Source: JACQNR01 sp049515175 | Lineage (GTDB): Bacteria; Acidobacteriota; Terriglobia; UBA7540 | NCBI GenBank assembly: GCA_049515175.1 | Contig: JBEKUI010000098.1 | Coordinates: 1 to 14,248 of the forward strand | Length of the DNA stretch: 14,248 nucleotides | Direction of reading: 5' to 3' | Part shown: one piece after another, positions 1 to 7,793 of the stretch | Position numbering within the stretch: position 1 is the stretch's first letter | Layout of the letters: each line of letters opens with the position of its first letter | Program-made: the position numbers and the translations under genes | Notes under the pieces: generated by a model | What the model was told of the DNA's origin: nothing | The model's database searches: none | What the model saw: only the letters and a program-made list of their open reading frames with translations

Positions 1-1853
1 CAGGGGTAGAGCCGTCCATCTGCGCCTTGGGCGGCATACTGCCATTCCCACTCGTGGGGCAGACGCTTTCCTGCCCACTGCGCATATGCCCGGGCGTCTT
101 CAAGCGAAACCCAGGTGACGGGTTTGTTTTCCCAACAAGCGGGATACGTGCCGTTCTGCCAGTCACGCAAGAAGTTCAGATCGTCCTGCGGCTTGTAGTG
201 AGTGGAATCCAGGAACTTCTTGAACTGCGCGTTCGTGACCGGATACTTATCGATCCAAAAGGGCTTGATGTGCATGGAGTGGTCGTGGTAGCGCCGCGCG
301 GAACTCTCCCAGCCATATTGCACATCCACGCCAGCATCATTGAAGCCTTCAATCTCGATGCCTCGGACTCGAAAACTAAAGTCTTCTGCGGGGATCTTTA
401 CCATATCCGCGGGCATACCTGCAGGGGGCTTGGTGGCCGCGATCGGCACGATCTGTTGGGGGATCGGCTTCCATTCATGCGAATAGCTCGCCAGCGCAGT
501 TCCCGTCATTTCCTTCATCTTCGTCATTAAGTTTTGAATTGCGGCTTCGGGATTCGAGGGCGTGGCGAGTAAGGCGCCGTACCCGTGCGCTTCAAGATCA
601 AAGGTTAGAACAGTCTTCCCGTCCCCGCTGCGTCCAGGCCTCAGTTCGACTCCATGATAAAGATCGAAGTAGCGCACGCCACCCTGGGAGGGCAGTTCGA
701 TCTGAGGTCCGCTGAGGTCGTACTCGTTTCGATTCACAATCGTCCAAACCGTCTGCGAACCCAAGGGCCAACGGCTGGCAAAGACCCCGTACTGCAAGGT
801 TGGGGCGTGTGGCTCCCAGCCTGGGCTCACCAGAAATGGAGCAATGGCGCGCTCGATAGTCGCCACGCGGCGTGTCGCTTCGGCATCCCGCGGGGTGATC
901 CCGTTCCAGATCCCCCAGATGTTTTCCCAGCTTTCCCACCCGACACCGTTGAAGAAGGCATACTGCAAGTTATCGGTCTTGTCCCGTTTCCAGCGGTCCG
1001 AGATGTTCGCCATATGCCGCGGTTCGAGCCATTTGTATTTGTCGACCATCGGCACAAAGGGGTACTGGTACTGTCCCCAAGTCATGAGATTCCACGCCAG
1101 CGCTTCGTCCGCCGGGCCACCCTCGGGCTCGAAGACCAGAGGATGGCCGATCTTTTCAGCGGCCTCGATGAACGCCAGTGGGACGCCGTCTTGAGTGTCG
1201 CCATTTACGCCATCCGCTCCGACTTCCGCCATCAATTTGGCAATGGCATCTGGCCAGGGCACCCCGTGATCGCGGGTTCCCTGGTCCCACATCATCATGG
1301 GGAACAGCACACGAACACCGCGCCGATGGAAGTCGGAAATCATCTGCCGGACTCCCTCCACACCACCCGGCATGGAGCGGATCATGTCGTGTTGGTTGCG
1401 GTTATCGATGCCCATGTTCGGATAGGTGGGCCAGAGGAGTACGGCATCGATTCCGCCGTAGCGCTTTTCGAGATCGTCCAGATACCGATCGACGGTGTAT
1501 CGGTGCGCGACCGGATCATAGAAATAGCGGTCATGGATCATCATTTGCGGCTGCATGAAGCTCGACTGGGTCCACCGGAGCGCCGGGAGGTCATATCGCG
1601 AGCCGCTGTAGCCGATGCGAATTCGCCGTTCGTTCCGCCAGTGGGCGATATCAGCAAGCCATGTTTCGTGTTCGCTCTGAGTGCAGGGCTTAGACCCGCC
1701 CTCCCAAGCGCCCTTCATAATCAGGCAGTCGGGAGTAGGAATCTGCTGTCCTCGCGGCGAATACTTCGAGTCCTGCGCGCAGAGGCAAGATGCAAACCCC
1801 AGAACGAGAAACGGGGCAAGAAGACGACCCAATCTAAGCGAGGATGTCGACAT
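1..1853 (-). CDS. Secreted TIM-barrel / formylglycine-generating-enzyme-like fusion protein (3' end outside window)
   Basis: An open frame without stops runs from ATG 1853 to the left edge (617 codons). AGGAGG at 1859-1864 lies 5 nt before the ATG and fixes the start. Residues 1-26 are a signal peptide ending near Cys-Ala-Gln. Residues about 60-345 look like a glycosidase-type TIM barrel: GGIDAVLLWP (133-142), RGVRVLFPMMMWD (178-190) and VGADGVNGD (211-219) resemble successive beta strands. Residues 350-430 look like an amylase-type C-terminal beta domain. From about 483 an FGE-sulfatase (SUMF1-like) domain begins, with KYPVTNAQFKKF (536-547), ENKPVTWVSLEDARAYAQWAGKRLP (within 575-599) and a WEWQYAAQG-type motif (602-610). 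The FGE active-site cysteines would lie beyond the window. Family knowledge: such domains either oxidise sulfatase Cys to formylglycine or act as binding or other catalytic modules; the role here is unknown. It overlaps the upstream ADP-ribosylglycohydrolase remnant by 20 bp, so it was probably translationally coupled. Confidence 0.88.
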   Translation of the reverse strand, partial: MSTSSLRLGRLLAPFLVLGFASCLCAQDSKYSPRGQQIPTPDCLIMKGAWEGGSKPCTQSEHETWLADIAHWRNERRIRIGYSGSRYDLPALRWTQSSFMQPQMMIHDRYFYDPVAHRYTVDRYLDDLEKRYGGIDAVLLWPTYPNMGIDNRNQHDMIRSMPGGVEGVRQMISDFHRRGVRVLFPMMMWDQGTRDHGVPWPDAIAKLMAEVGADGVNGDTQDGVPLAFIEAAEKIGHPLVFEPEGGPADEALAWNLMTWGQYQYPFVPMVDKYKWLEPRHMANISDRWKRDKTDNLQYAFFNGVGWESWENIWGIWNGITPRDAEATRRVATIERAIAPFLVSPGWEPHAPTLQYGVFASRWPLGSQTVWTIVNRNEYDLSGPQIELPSQGGVRYFDLYHGVELRPGRSGDGKTVLTFDLEAHGYGALLATPSNPEAAIQNLMTKMKEMTGTALASYSHEWKPIPQQIVPIAATKPPAGMPADMVKIPAEDFSFRVRGIEIEGFNDAGVDVQYGWESSARRYHDHSMHIKPFWIDKYPVTNAQFKKFLDSTHYKPQDDLNFLRDWQNGTYPACWENKPVTWVSLEDARAYAQWAGKRLPHEWEWQYAAQGADGRLYP

Positions 1854-2394
1854 TCGAACCTCCTGGGTTCCAAAAGATTAGACTGATAAAATCCGACGCT
1901 ATCTGGAAGGCGTCATCGTTGGCGTGGAGGATGTAGTCAGGGTGGCCGGTGGCGGGCGCCTTTACACCCTGCCGCAGCAGGCGGCGGGCGGCAAGATTCG
2001 AGCCCCAGATCCGATACTTCGAGTCCCTGAAAGCCTCGCCATGCTGCGCGGTGGTAGCGTCAAGTCCGACACGGTCCATCACCCCAGCGAACGTCATCTG
2101 GACACAGAGGTCGCCCTGATCCAACGCGCCCTTCAGTTCTTCTGACTTCCAGTTTCGTGGCTCCTCATTGATCTGCCCAAGGAACCTGAACTCTGTAGGT
2201 GCACCATAGGTCACGCCGATCATCTTTCCCGCCCAACCGCCTCGAACTATGTCTTCTAACTCGGTCAGGGGCAGTGTTGGCCGGCCGCCGTGCGGGCCCT
2301 TGCCGCTGTTACCTTGCTTCGCAGAGAACGGGCTCACGGCCAGAAGCAGGCCCAGAACAAGATAGGACAGATGCCTGAAGAGATTCTTGAACAT
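1834..2394 (-). pseudogene. Truncated ADP-ribosylglycohydrolase family protein
   Basis: The 186-codon frame starts at ATG 2394 with GAGG at 2400-2403, 5 nt upstream. Residues 1-25 form a signal peptide (MFKNLFRHLSYLVLGLLLAV then SPFSA). Residues 44-175 match the N-terminal part of secreted ADP-ribosylglycohydrolases: IVRGGWAGKMIGVTYGAPTEFRF-type start (49-71), LDQGDLCVQMTF (91-102), GLDATTAQHGEAF (110-122) and HANDDAFQIASDF (157-169). Family members are usually far longer, several hundred residues, so the C-terminal majority is missing. The usual DQDDLYVQM motif has Gly94 in place of the first metal-binding Asp of the pair. The last dozen residues (WNPGGSNVDILA) are simply a read-through of the next gene's leader, Shine-Dalgarno and start codon in another frame. 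I infer an internal deletion and loss of activity. An upstream in-frame start at 2655 exists but would overlap lacI by 101 bp and has no signal peptide logic. Confidence 0.8.
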
Positions 2395-2525
2395 GGCATC
2401 CTCGATTGGAAGTCTCGCGATACTCCGTTTCGACTTTCCTACTCCAAACACGATCAAACCTTCCCGGCAAATCCAAGCGCCGCGTGTATGGGCAGGAGAT
2501 CCGCTATTCTGCGGGGCATGGCGAA

Positions 2526-2552
2526 TCGCCGGTACCCTGTTACGGGTGGCGA
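2526..2552 (-). terminator. Hairpin directly after lacI stop (terminator or attenuator candidate)
   Basis: TCGCC (2526-2530) pairs with GGCGA (2548-2552) and ACCC (2534-2537) pairs with GGGT (2544-2547), with a 3-base bulge and a 6-base loop. It begins 2 nt downstream of the lacI stop codon on the minus strand. There is no T-run after it, so it is not a classic intrinsic terminator. It could reduce read-through into the downstream remnant or stabilise the lacI 3' end. Confidence 0.3.
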
Positions 2553-2554
2553 AC

Positions 2555-3580
2555 TCAACGACCTCGGAGTCTGGTGCCGTCAGTCGATTCCCTGATTCGT
2601 AGTTCCGTCGGTAGTTTGATCTCCACATGGGTCCGGGGTTTCTTCTTCGACTCAATCGTCTGAATCAGCAATTCAGCCCCTTTGTAGCCGATGAGGTAGG
2701 CAGGCTGCGCGACGGAGGTTAGGGGCGGGCGCAGAATCTCTGAATCGGGAAGATCATCAAAAGTGGCAATGGCAACATCTTGGGGACAGCTCAGACCCAG
2801 CTCGGCCACGGCCTTCAGAACGCCAATCGCCATCAGGCCGTTGGAGGTGAAGAGGGCCGAGGGCTTATCTGGCCGGCAAAGAAGGTCACGAGCTAACGCA
2901 TAGCCACTCTCGGCACGGAAGTCTCCTTCCCGAATCAGGTCGGGATCAACGCTAACGCCCGCCTCCTTCAAGGCCTGCTTGTAGCCCCGCAGTCGGTCGC
3001 GGGCCGTCTGCAAACTGAGGGAGCCGGTGAGAATCGCGATGCGCCGGTGACCTAGAACAAGCAGATGATGGATGCACTCGCGCGTTCCGCGCACGTTGTC
3101 TACGGTGACGGAATGGACCTGAGCGCCGCGCGGGACGCGGTCGAGGCAGACCACGGGCGTGCCGGCCGCCAGCGTCTCCGCGATGTGGCGGGGGGTCTCG
3201 CGGGCAGGGCTGACTACCAACAGGACACCGTCCACCCGGCGCTCCCTGAGGACGGCCAGTCCTTGTCGCTCGCGCTCGACATGGTCGTCGGTGTTGAAGG
3301 TAAGCAGGAGGTAGTTATGTTCCAGGGCGGCGTCCTCGGCGCCACGGACCATTTGCGAGAAGAAGGGATTAGCGATGTCCGAAATCACCATCCCTAGCAT
3401 CCCGGTGCGGCGTAGCCGGAGGCTGCGGGCAACATGATTTGGCTGATACCCTAGGTCGCGAATCGCCTCCAGAACTCGTGTTCGTCGAGGAGGCGTGACA
3501 TGAACCGAGCCTGTGATAACGTTGGAAACTGTACCAATGGAGACTCGGGCTCTCTTAGCGACTTCTTTGAGGGTGACCAT
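2555..3580 (-). CDS. LacI-family transcriptional repressor
   Basis: A 341-aa protein of normal LacI/GalR length. Residues 1-25 form the helix-turn-helix (VTLKEVAKRARVSIGTVSNV). Residues 46-58 (YQPNHVARSLRLR) are the hinge helix with the minor-groove Leu. From residue 62 (GMLGMVISDIANPFFSQ) the periplasmic-binding-protein-like effector domain follows, including VDGVLLV, TPVVCLDR, VTVDN, LGHRRIAILTG and IATFDDL, all canonical. It most likely binds a sugar and controls the divergently transcribed TonB-dependent receptor, whose promoter 140 bp upstream carries AACGTT-centred palindromes typical of LacI-family operators. The ATG at 3580 is placed by the conserved HTH spacing; no strong Shine-Dalgarno is visible. 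The downstream genes on the same strand (ADP-ribosylglycohydrolase remnant, FGE-domain protein) may be co-transcribed, with a 160-bp gap. The effector cannot be told from sequence. Confidence 0.93.
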   Translation of the reverse strand: MVTLKEVAKRARVSIGTVSNVITGSVHVTPPRRTRVLEAIRDLGYQPNHVARSLRLRRTGMLGMVISDIANPFFSQMVRGAEDAALEHNYLLLTFNTDDHVERERQGLAVLRERRVDGVLLVVSPARETPRHIAETLAAGTPVVCLDRVPRGAQVHSVTVDNVRGTRECIHHLLVLGHRRIAILTGSLSLQTARDRLRGYKQALKEAGVSVDPDLIREGDFRAESGYALARDLLCRPDKPSALFTSNGLMAIGVLKAVAELGLSCPQDVAIATFDDLPDSEILRPPLTSVAQPAYLIGYKGAELLIQTIESKKKPRTHVEIKLPTELRIRESTDGTRLRGR

Positions 3581-3716
3581 GGTTGACTCAGGTGAGCGCG
3601 GCCGGTTTGTCTCCCAACGCGCGGCGGTCTGCCATGCCGTTCGGGTCGGGCCCGCATACCCATATTTCAGGCAAATCCTCGATTGTCGTCCCTACTATGC
3701 ACCAAAGCTTTTGCAC

Positions 3717-3745
3717 TTGACAAACGTTTTTTGAAACGTTATAAG
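3717..3745 (+). promoter_or_regulatory. Sigma70-type promoter of the TonB-dependent receptor
   Basis: TTGACA at 3717-3722 and TATAAG at 3740-3745 are separated by exactly 17 bp, a near-consensus promoter pointing at the receptor gene. The predicted start, near 3752, gives a leader of about 140 nt. Two AACGTT palindromes lie inside the promoter (spacer and -10 edge), which would make bound LacI-type repressor occlude RNA polymerase. Confidence 0.7.
3722..3740. promoter_or_regulatory. Pair of LacI-type operator-like palindromes over the promoter
   Basis: AAACGTTT (3722-3729) and GAAACGTT (3733-3740) both have the central CpG dyad AACGTT recognised by many LacI/PurR/CcpA-type proteins. Their centres are 12 bp apart, just over one helical turn, and lie between -35 and -10. 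Assignment to the adjacent LacI protein is an inference from position and core sequence. Confidence 0.5.
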
Positions 3746-3764
3746 AAAATCCTGCGCCGGGCAC

Positions 3765-3805
3765 CAACCGCCCCATGGTGAGGCTGTTTTTGGGGGCGCG
3801 GGTTG
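3765..3805 (+). other. GC-rich hairpin in the receptor leader
   Basis: CAACC-GCCCC (3765-3774) can pair with GGGGC (3793-3797) and GGTTG (3801-3805), giving a 10-bp stem with a 3-base GCG bulge and an 18-base loop. It lies between the promoter and the start codon, directly before a third AACGTT site. It could be an mRNA stability or pausing element; the sequence shows nothing more specific. Confidence 0.35.
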
Positions 3806-3813
3806 AAACGTTC
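3805..3813. promoter_or_regulatory. Third AACGTT operator-like site in the leader
   Basis: GAAACGTTC at 3805-3813 repeats the AACGTT core of the two promoter sites. Its centre is 72 bp from that of the promoter-proximal site at 3723-3728, close to seven helical turns, a spacing compatible with repressor looping or a downstream roadblock. It is a weaker palindrome than AAACGTTT. Confidence 0.35.
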
Positions 3814-3890
3814 CGACCTCTTGGCTCCGTTTGGAAGCCGTGCTCGAGCACATGACCGGCGGACATCAGACCTGCATGAGGAGGCAGAGT

Positions 3891-6800
3891 ATGTGGAAGG
3901 CTCAACTCCAGTCTCGCTTGAGGAAAGGTGTTTCAGGCTGCATCGTACCGCTGGTGGCGTTGCTGCTTCTTCCCGCCGCCGCGTCCGCACAGTTCAGCTT
4001 GCGCAGTTCCATCAACGGTGTGATCAGTGATGCGACCGGCGCCATCGTGCCTGGGGTGACAGTGACCTTGAACGACGTGGACCGTAACCAGACGAAGTCA
4101 GTGAAAACCGATCAGGTGGGCGCGTATGCCTTCACGGATCTAATCGTCGGCCACTATCGGGTCAGCGCCGAGATAAGCGGGTTCAAGACGGCCGTTTCCA
4201 ATGTTGTCGAGCTTTCGCCGGGCCAAACGGTCCGGGTGGACCTCACCTTGCAGCCTGGTGAAGTCAAGCAAACGGTCGAGGTAACCGATACGGTCTCTAC
4301 GTTGCAAACGGAAACCATGGAGACTGGCGGCATAGCAGACCACAATTACATCGAGAACCTCCCTACCGAGGGGCGTAATTACACCAGCTTCGCGCAGCTT
4401 GCCACGAACGTCAGCATTTTTCCGCGCGGCAATGGGGGCGCCACTTTCTCAGTAGGAGCGGAACAGACCGTCGGCGGCGTGCAGTATCAAGCCGGCGGCG
4501 GGGGGGCGAACGGCTTCTACATCAACGGCGTCAATAACAACGACAACTACGTCGGATATATCAGCTACGCGCCTTCCCAGGACGCCATCGGAGAAGTCAA
4601 ACTGGATGTCGCCAACTTTTCCGCGGCGAGTGGGAGGGACGTGACCACTCTGAACGCCACTACCCGCTCTGGCACCAGCCACTACCACGGAGCCGTCTAT
4701 GACTACCTCGAGAATGACGGCCTGAACGCCATCGATCCCTACACCAAAGCCACTGTGCCGGATGCCGGCCGGAACTTCCTCCAGCGTCACCAGTGGGGCG
4801 GCAATTTCGGCGGCCCGATTTACATTCCCAAGTTGTATCACCCCAAGGACCGAGCCTTTTTCTTCGCCAACTATGAGCGGCTGCGGGAACGCGATGGTAC
4901 ACAGGCGAACTTCTATCGCATACCGACCGCTGCGGAGCGGCAGGGGGATTTCAGCCAGTTGCTGCAAGATTTTCCGGGCAATGCCAACTACATCCTCTAT
5001 AACCCTTACAGCACCGTTGTCAATCCGGACGGAAGCACCCTGCGCACACCCATTCTGAACAACGATCTAAGGAACATCACGAAGCCCGATGGGAGCCCTG
5101 CGATCGACCCGACGGCGCTCGACTACGTCACCTCCATCTATCCCCAGCCCAACTATGTGGACCCATTCGGCCCGGAACATTCGCTGAACAACTATCAATC
5201 TCTCAATCCCTTCGGCGCGAACAGCTATCGTTTCGACAGTCGCTATGACTTTCGCATCTCCGATAAGGACAACATCTATTTCACCTTCAACCGCTCGCAG
5301 GGGACGGATTTCAGTGGAGGCACTCCCTTCCCTGAACTTCCGCCGAGCTACCCTCCCAATGTTTCGGACGGTGCAATTCTGATCACCGCCAACTACGCGC
5401 GCATCTTCTCACCGACCTTGGCGAACGAGTTTATTTTCTCTTGGGGGCGGGGTAATTTCCTCTTTCCCAAGGATTCGGTGCAGGCTTTTCTGCACCGGAC
5501 TGATACACCCTTCAACAAACCGTTCCAGAATCTGGGCAGCGGCGTTGACTACGGCTCTCACGCCATCGAGATCGGTGACGGCTATTACTTTCCGGGATAT
5601 GGGGAGAACTTCCGCGACAAGAATCCCTCCCTGCAGTTTTCGGACAACCTCACTTGGGTCCGGGGACACCATACCCTGCAGGCGGGGTTTGCGTACTTTC
5701 GCAAAAATGAACAGGACTATGACCTGATCCGCAATGCCGACTTCTTCGGCACGTTCACGCGCGCGGGGAGTGCCAACGTCGATCCCAATGGCGACAGCAT
5801 CGGCCACGTGGGCGGAAACTCCCTCGCCGATCTGGAACTCGGGCTGGTCACCGACATCCGACAGCGGTTCGTGTTCCAGGGGGGGAATGCCACTGACCCA
5901 GCGATCAACACACAGTCTACGTATTACGGCGCATTCCTTCAAGACAAGTGGCAGGTGCTGCCCAAACTAACCTTGAACCTCGGCCTGCGTTACGACCTTA
6001 ACATCCCGCTTTTCGACGCCAACCGCTTCTTCGGGGGAACCGTCGATTTCACTTACCCCGGTCTGCAGTTGGTGACGCCGGGACGGACATCGGGCGTTCC
6101 GCTCCACTTCGTCACCGCAGACAAGAACAACCTTGCGCCACGCTTCAGCCTGGCCTATCGGCCTCGATCGGACATCGTGTTGCGGGCCGGATATGGCGTC
6201 TTCTATGAGGCCGGCGCCGGGGGAATTATCCGCACGATGAACTTCTATGCGGCCTCGAGTCCCGGATCTTTCAACGGCGATGAATACAACAACGCTTTGG
6301 CGGGACTCAACGCGGACGCGCCGTACCTGACCTTTAGCGATATATATCCTGCTCCCAGGACGGTCCAAGTCGGCAACTTTCCGATTAGCACCGGGCCGGG
6401 TTCGGGTTACTTCCAGCAGGGCTCAGGCGGTACGGGCGGCACGCCGGTGTCTGTCGTGGACAAGAAATCCGGCACAGTACCGTACTTCCAGACCTTTCTT
6501 TTCAGCGTCGAAAAGTCGCTGACCGCGAACACCGTCCTCTCGGTGAGCTATCTGGGGACTCTGGGGCGCCAGCAGCCTTACTTTGAAAACGTCAACCTGC
6601 CGCCCTACTGCCTCGGCTGTTACACGGACCCCAGCATTACAGATCCAGCCCGTCCATACGGGGGCGAGCGCCTAACAGATATCAACGTGGCACGACATGG
6701 CCTGAATTCCTCTTACCACGCCGGAACCATTAAGGTGGAGCGCAAGTTCAGCCGGGGTCTGCAATTCCTGACTCACTACACGTTTTCCAAGACAACTCAG

Positions 6801-7427
6801 GATGTGTATGATCCTTGCCAGTTCGCCGCACAGGGTAACTTCGGGGCGTATTGTTCCGCGGTGTGGCAATACCATCGCCAGCGGGGCGAGGCCAACTTCT
6901 CCCACCCGCACCGTCTTCTCTCGGCCGTGGTCTGGCAGATTCCGTTCGGCGCTTCGCTGCCCAAGCCGGCCAAAGCAGCCCTGTGGGGATGGAAGGTCAG
7001 CAGCATTACGACCTTCGAGTCCGGAAATGCCGATACGATTCTCAATACCATCGACAGCGCCTTCGACCTTGAACCGGAGGTTCCTCTCCTGGTGGGAAAA
7101 GCGAACTTGTCCTCTGGTCAGCGCAACTTTCTGAACTACTTTAACACCGCCGCCTTCGTCGATCCGGGGGCCGGCAACAAGGGGAACGCCGGGCCCGGAA
7201 TTGTTCGCGAACCGGGACGTAACAACTGGGACATCTCATTAATGAAGAACTTCAAACCCAACGAGAGAATCAGCTTTCTGGTGCGCGCGGATTTCCTGAA
7301 TGCCTTCAACCACACGCAATGGCATGGCATCAATACTTACGACGGCGGACCCGGCAGCGGATTTGGCTCCGTTACCGGGTCGTACGAGCCGAGGATCATG
7401 CAGATCGGGCTTAAGCTATTGTTCTAG
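3891..7427 (+). CDS. TonB-dependent receptor, Oar/SusC-like, with carboxypeptidase-regulatory-like domain
   Basis: The start at ATG 3891 (1178 aa) is chosen because AGGAGG at 3879-3884 lies 6 nt upstream and the signal peptide (residues 1-33, ending PAAASA) then begins correctly. An in-frame start at 3831 adds 20 residues without signal-peptide logic. Residues about 38-125 are a carboxypeptidase-regulatory-like beta sandwich (INGVISDATGAIVPGVTVTL, GAYAFTDLIVGHYRVSAEISGF). Residues about 128-290 form the plug (ENLPTEGRNY, GANGFYINGVNNNDNYVGY, ATTRSGTSHYHGAVYDY). The rest is the outer-membrane barrel with many alternating aromatic strands (LQAGFAYFRKNEQDYD, LPKLTLNLGLRYDLN, LAPRFSLAYRP), and the chain ends in a strand closing on Phe, as outer-membrane proteins do. 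It should import a large substrate, probably an oligosaccharide, across the outer membrane with TonB-ExbBD energy. The frame is intact, and regulation by the neighbouring LacI is likely. Confidence 0.95.
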   Translation: MWKAQLQSRLRKGVSGCIVPLVALLLLPAAASAQFSLRSSINGVISDATGAIVPGVTVTLNDVDRNQTKSVKTDQVGAYAFTDLIVGHYRVSAEISGFKTAVSNVVELSPGQTVRVDLTLQPGEVKQTVEVTDTVSTLQTETMETGGIADHNYIENLPTEGRNYTSFAQLATNVSIFPRGNGGATFSVGAEQTVGGVQYQAGGGGANGFYINGVNNNDNYVGYISYAPSQDAIGEVKLDVANFSAASGRDVTTLNATTRSGTSHYHGAVYDYLENDGLNAIDPYTKATVPDAGRNFLQRHQWGGNFGGPIYIPKLYHPKDRAFFFANYERLRERDGTQANFYRIPTAAERQGDFSQLLQDFPGNANYILYNPYSTVVNPDGSTLRTPILNNDLRNITKPDGSPAIDPTALDYVTSIYPQPNYVDPFGPEHSLNNYQSLNPFGANSYRFDSRYDFRISDKDNIYFTFNRSQGTDFSGGTPFPELPPSYPPNVSDGAILITANYARIFSPTLANEFIFSWGRGNFLFPKDSVQAFLHRTDTPFNKPFQNLGSGVDYGSHAIEIGDGYYFPGYGENFRDKNPSLQFSDNLTWVRGHHTLQAGFAYFRKNEQDYDLIRNADFFGTFTRAGSANVDPNGDSIGHVGGNSLADLELGLVTDIRQRFVFQGGNATDPAINTQSTYYGAFLQDKWQVLPKLTLNLGLRYDLNIPLFDANRFFGGTVDFTYPGLQLVTPGRTSGVPLHFVTADKNNLAPRFSLAYRPRSDIVLRAGYGVFYEAGAGGIIRTMNFYAASSPGSFNGDEYNNALAGLNADAPYLTFSDIYPAPRTVQVGNFPISTGPGSGYFQQGSGGTGGTPVSVVDKKSGTVPYFQTFLFSVEKSLTANTVLSVSYLGTLGRQQPYFENVNLPPYCLGCYTDPSITDPARPYGGERLTDINVARHGLNSSYHAGTIKVERKFSRGLQFLTHYTFSKTTQDVYDPCQFAAQGNFGAYCSAVWQYHRQRGEANFSHPHRLLSAVVWQIPFGASLPKPAKAALWGWKVSSITTFESGNADTILNTIDSAFDLEPEVPLLVGKANLSSGQRNFLNYFNTAAFVDPGAGNKGNAGPGIVREPGRNNWDISLMKNFKPNERISFLVRADFLNAFNHTQWHGINTYDGGPGSGFGSVTGSYEPRIMQIGLKLLF

Positions 7428-7641
7428 AAAAACTTTGAGGAGGCGGCTGTCGATCGGTAGAGAGTAGGCCAAAGACATCGGAGAGGACGACAGAGAGGGT
7501 CGCATTGGCTGTGCGATTCACGCCAACTATTCGTTGAGATCTGCCGGGCAGTTGCGCGGTTGACTCTGCCTTGCAGATGCAGCAACCTTGTGTTCGCAAG
7601 GTGGCGACCGGGTACCAAGCCTTCATGGTGTCCCGTACCTG

Positions 7642-7793
7642 CTAGTGTCGTGCGTCTAACCCTTCTTTACAATGGCTGATGTTCTTCATGATCTTGCAAG
7701 CCGTTGCGGTCCAGATGAAACGCCGAGGATGACGGTCATCCTCACGACAGAATCTAGCCGCATTGTATAGTTATGTGCGACGCACAACACTAG
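7642..7793. mobile_element. MITE-like element with 15-bp imperfect terminal inverted repeats
   Basis: CTAGTGTCGTGCGTC (7642-7656) is the inverse complement of GACGCACAACACTAG (7779-7793) at 14 of 15 positions. The outer CTAG on each side can be read as a 4-bp target duplication flanking an element of about 144 bp with 11-bp ends (TGTCGTGCGTC). No transposase is inside. A perfect internal dyad, GAGGATGAC-G-GTCATCCTC (7725-7743), adds structure. It ends 33 bp before the TPR start codon, so it could also supply leader or promoter sequence. Alternative: a chance or regulatory inverted repeat; only copies elsewhere in the genome would settle it. Confidence 0.45.
7725..7743. repeat. Perfect 9-bp inverted repeat (internal dyad)
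   Basis: GAGGATGAC (7725-7733), one base, then GTCATCCTC (7735-7743). As RNA it would form a stem of about 7 bp with a small loop. It sits centrally in the MITE-like element and is followed by no T-run, so a terminator role is not well supported. Confidence 0.55.

Noticed and set aside
27..530. Plus-strand open frame of 167 codons at the left edge
   Set aside because: Antisense to the FGE-like domain of the left-edge gene; composition and lack of motifs mark it as a shadow.
654..1886. Long plus-strand open frame (410 codons)
   Set aside because: It is antisense to the FGE-domain gene, whose minus-strand frame has domain motifs, a signal peptide and a perfect ribosome site. The plus-strand translation has no recognisable domain and no good ribosome site.
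3513..3523. Another AACGTT inside the lacI coding region
   Set aside because: It falls in the conserved helix-turn-helix codons (Ser-Asn-Val-Ile), so coding constraint explains it, and it is not in a promoter position.
5409..5942. Minus-strand open frame of 177 codons inside the receptor gene
   Set aside because: Shadow of the receptor barrel region in a GC-rich gene; no ribosome site or domain.
7585..7602. Hairpin ACCTTG/CAAGGT as receptor terminator
   Set aside because: Only 6 bp, about 160 bp past the receptor stop, and without a T-run; chance is a sufficient explanation.
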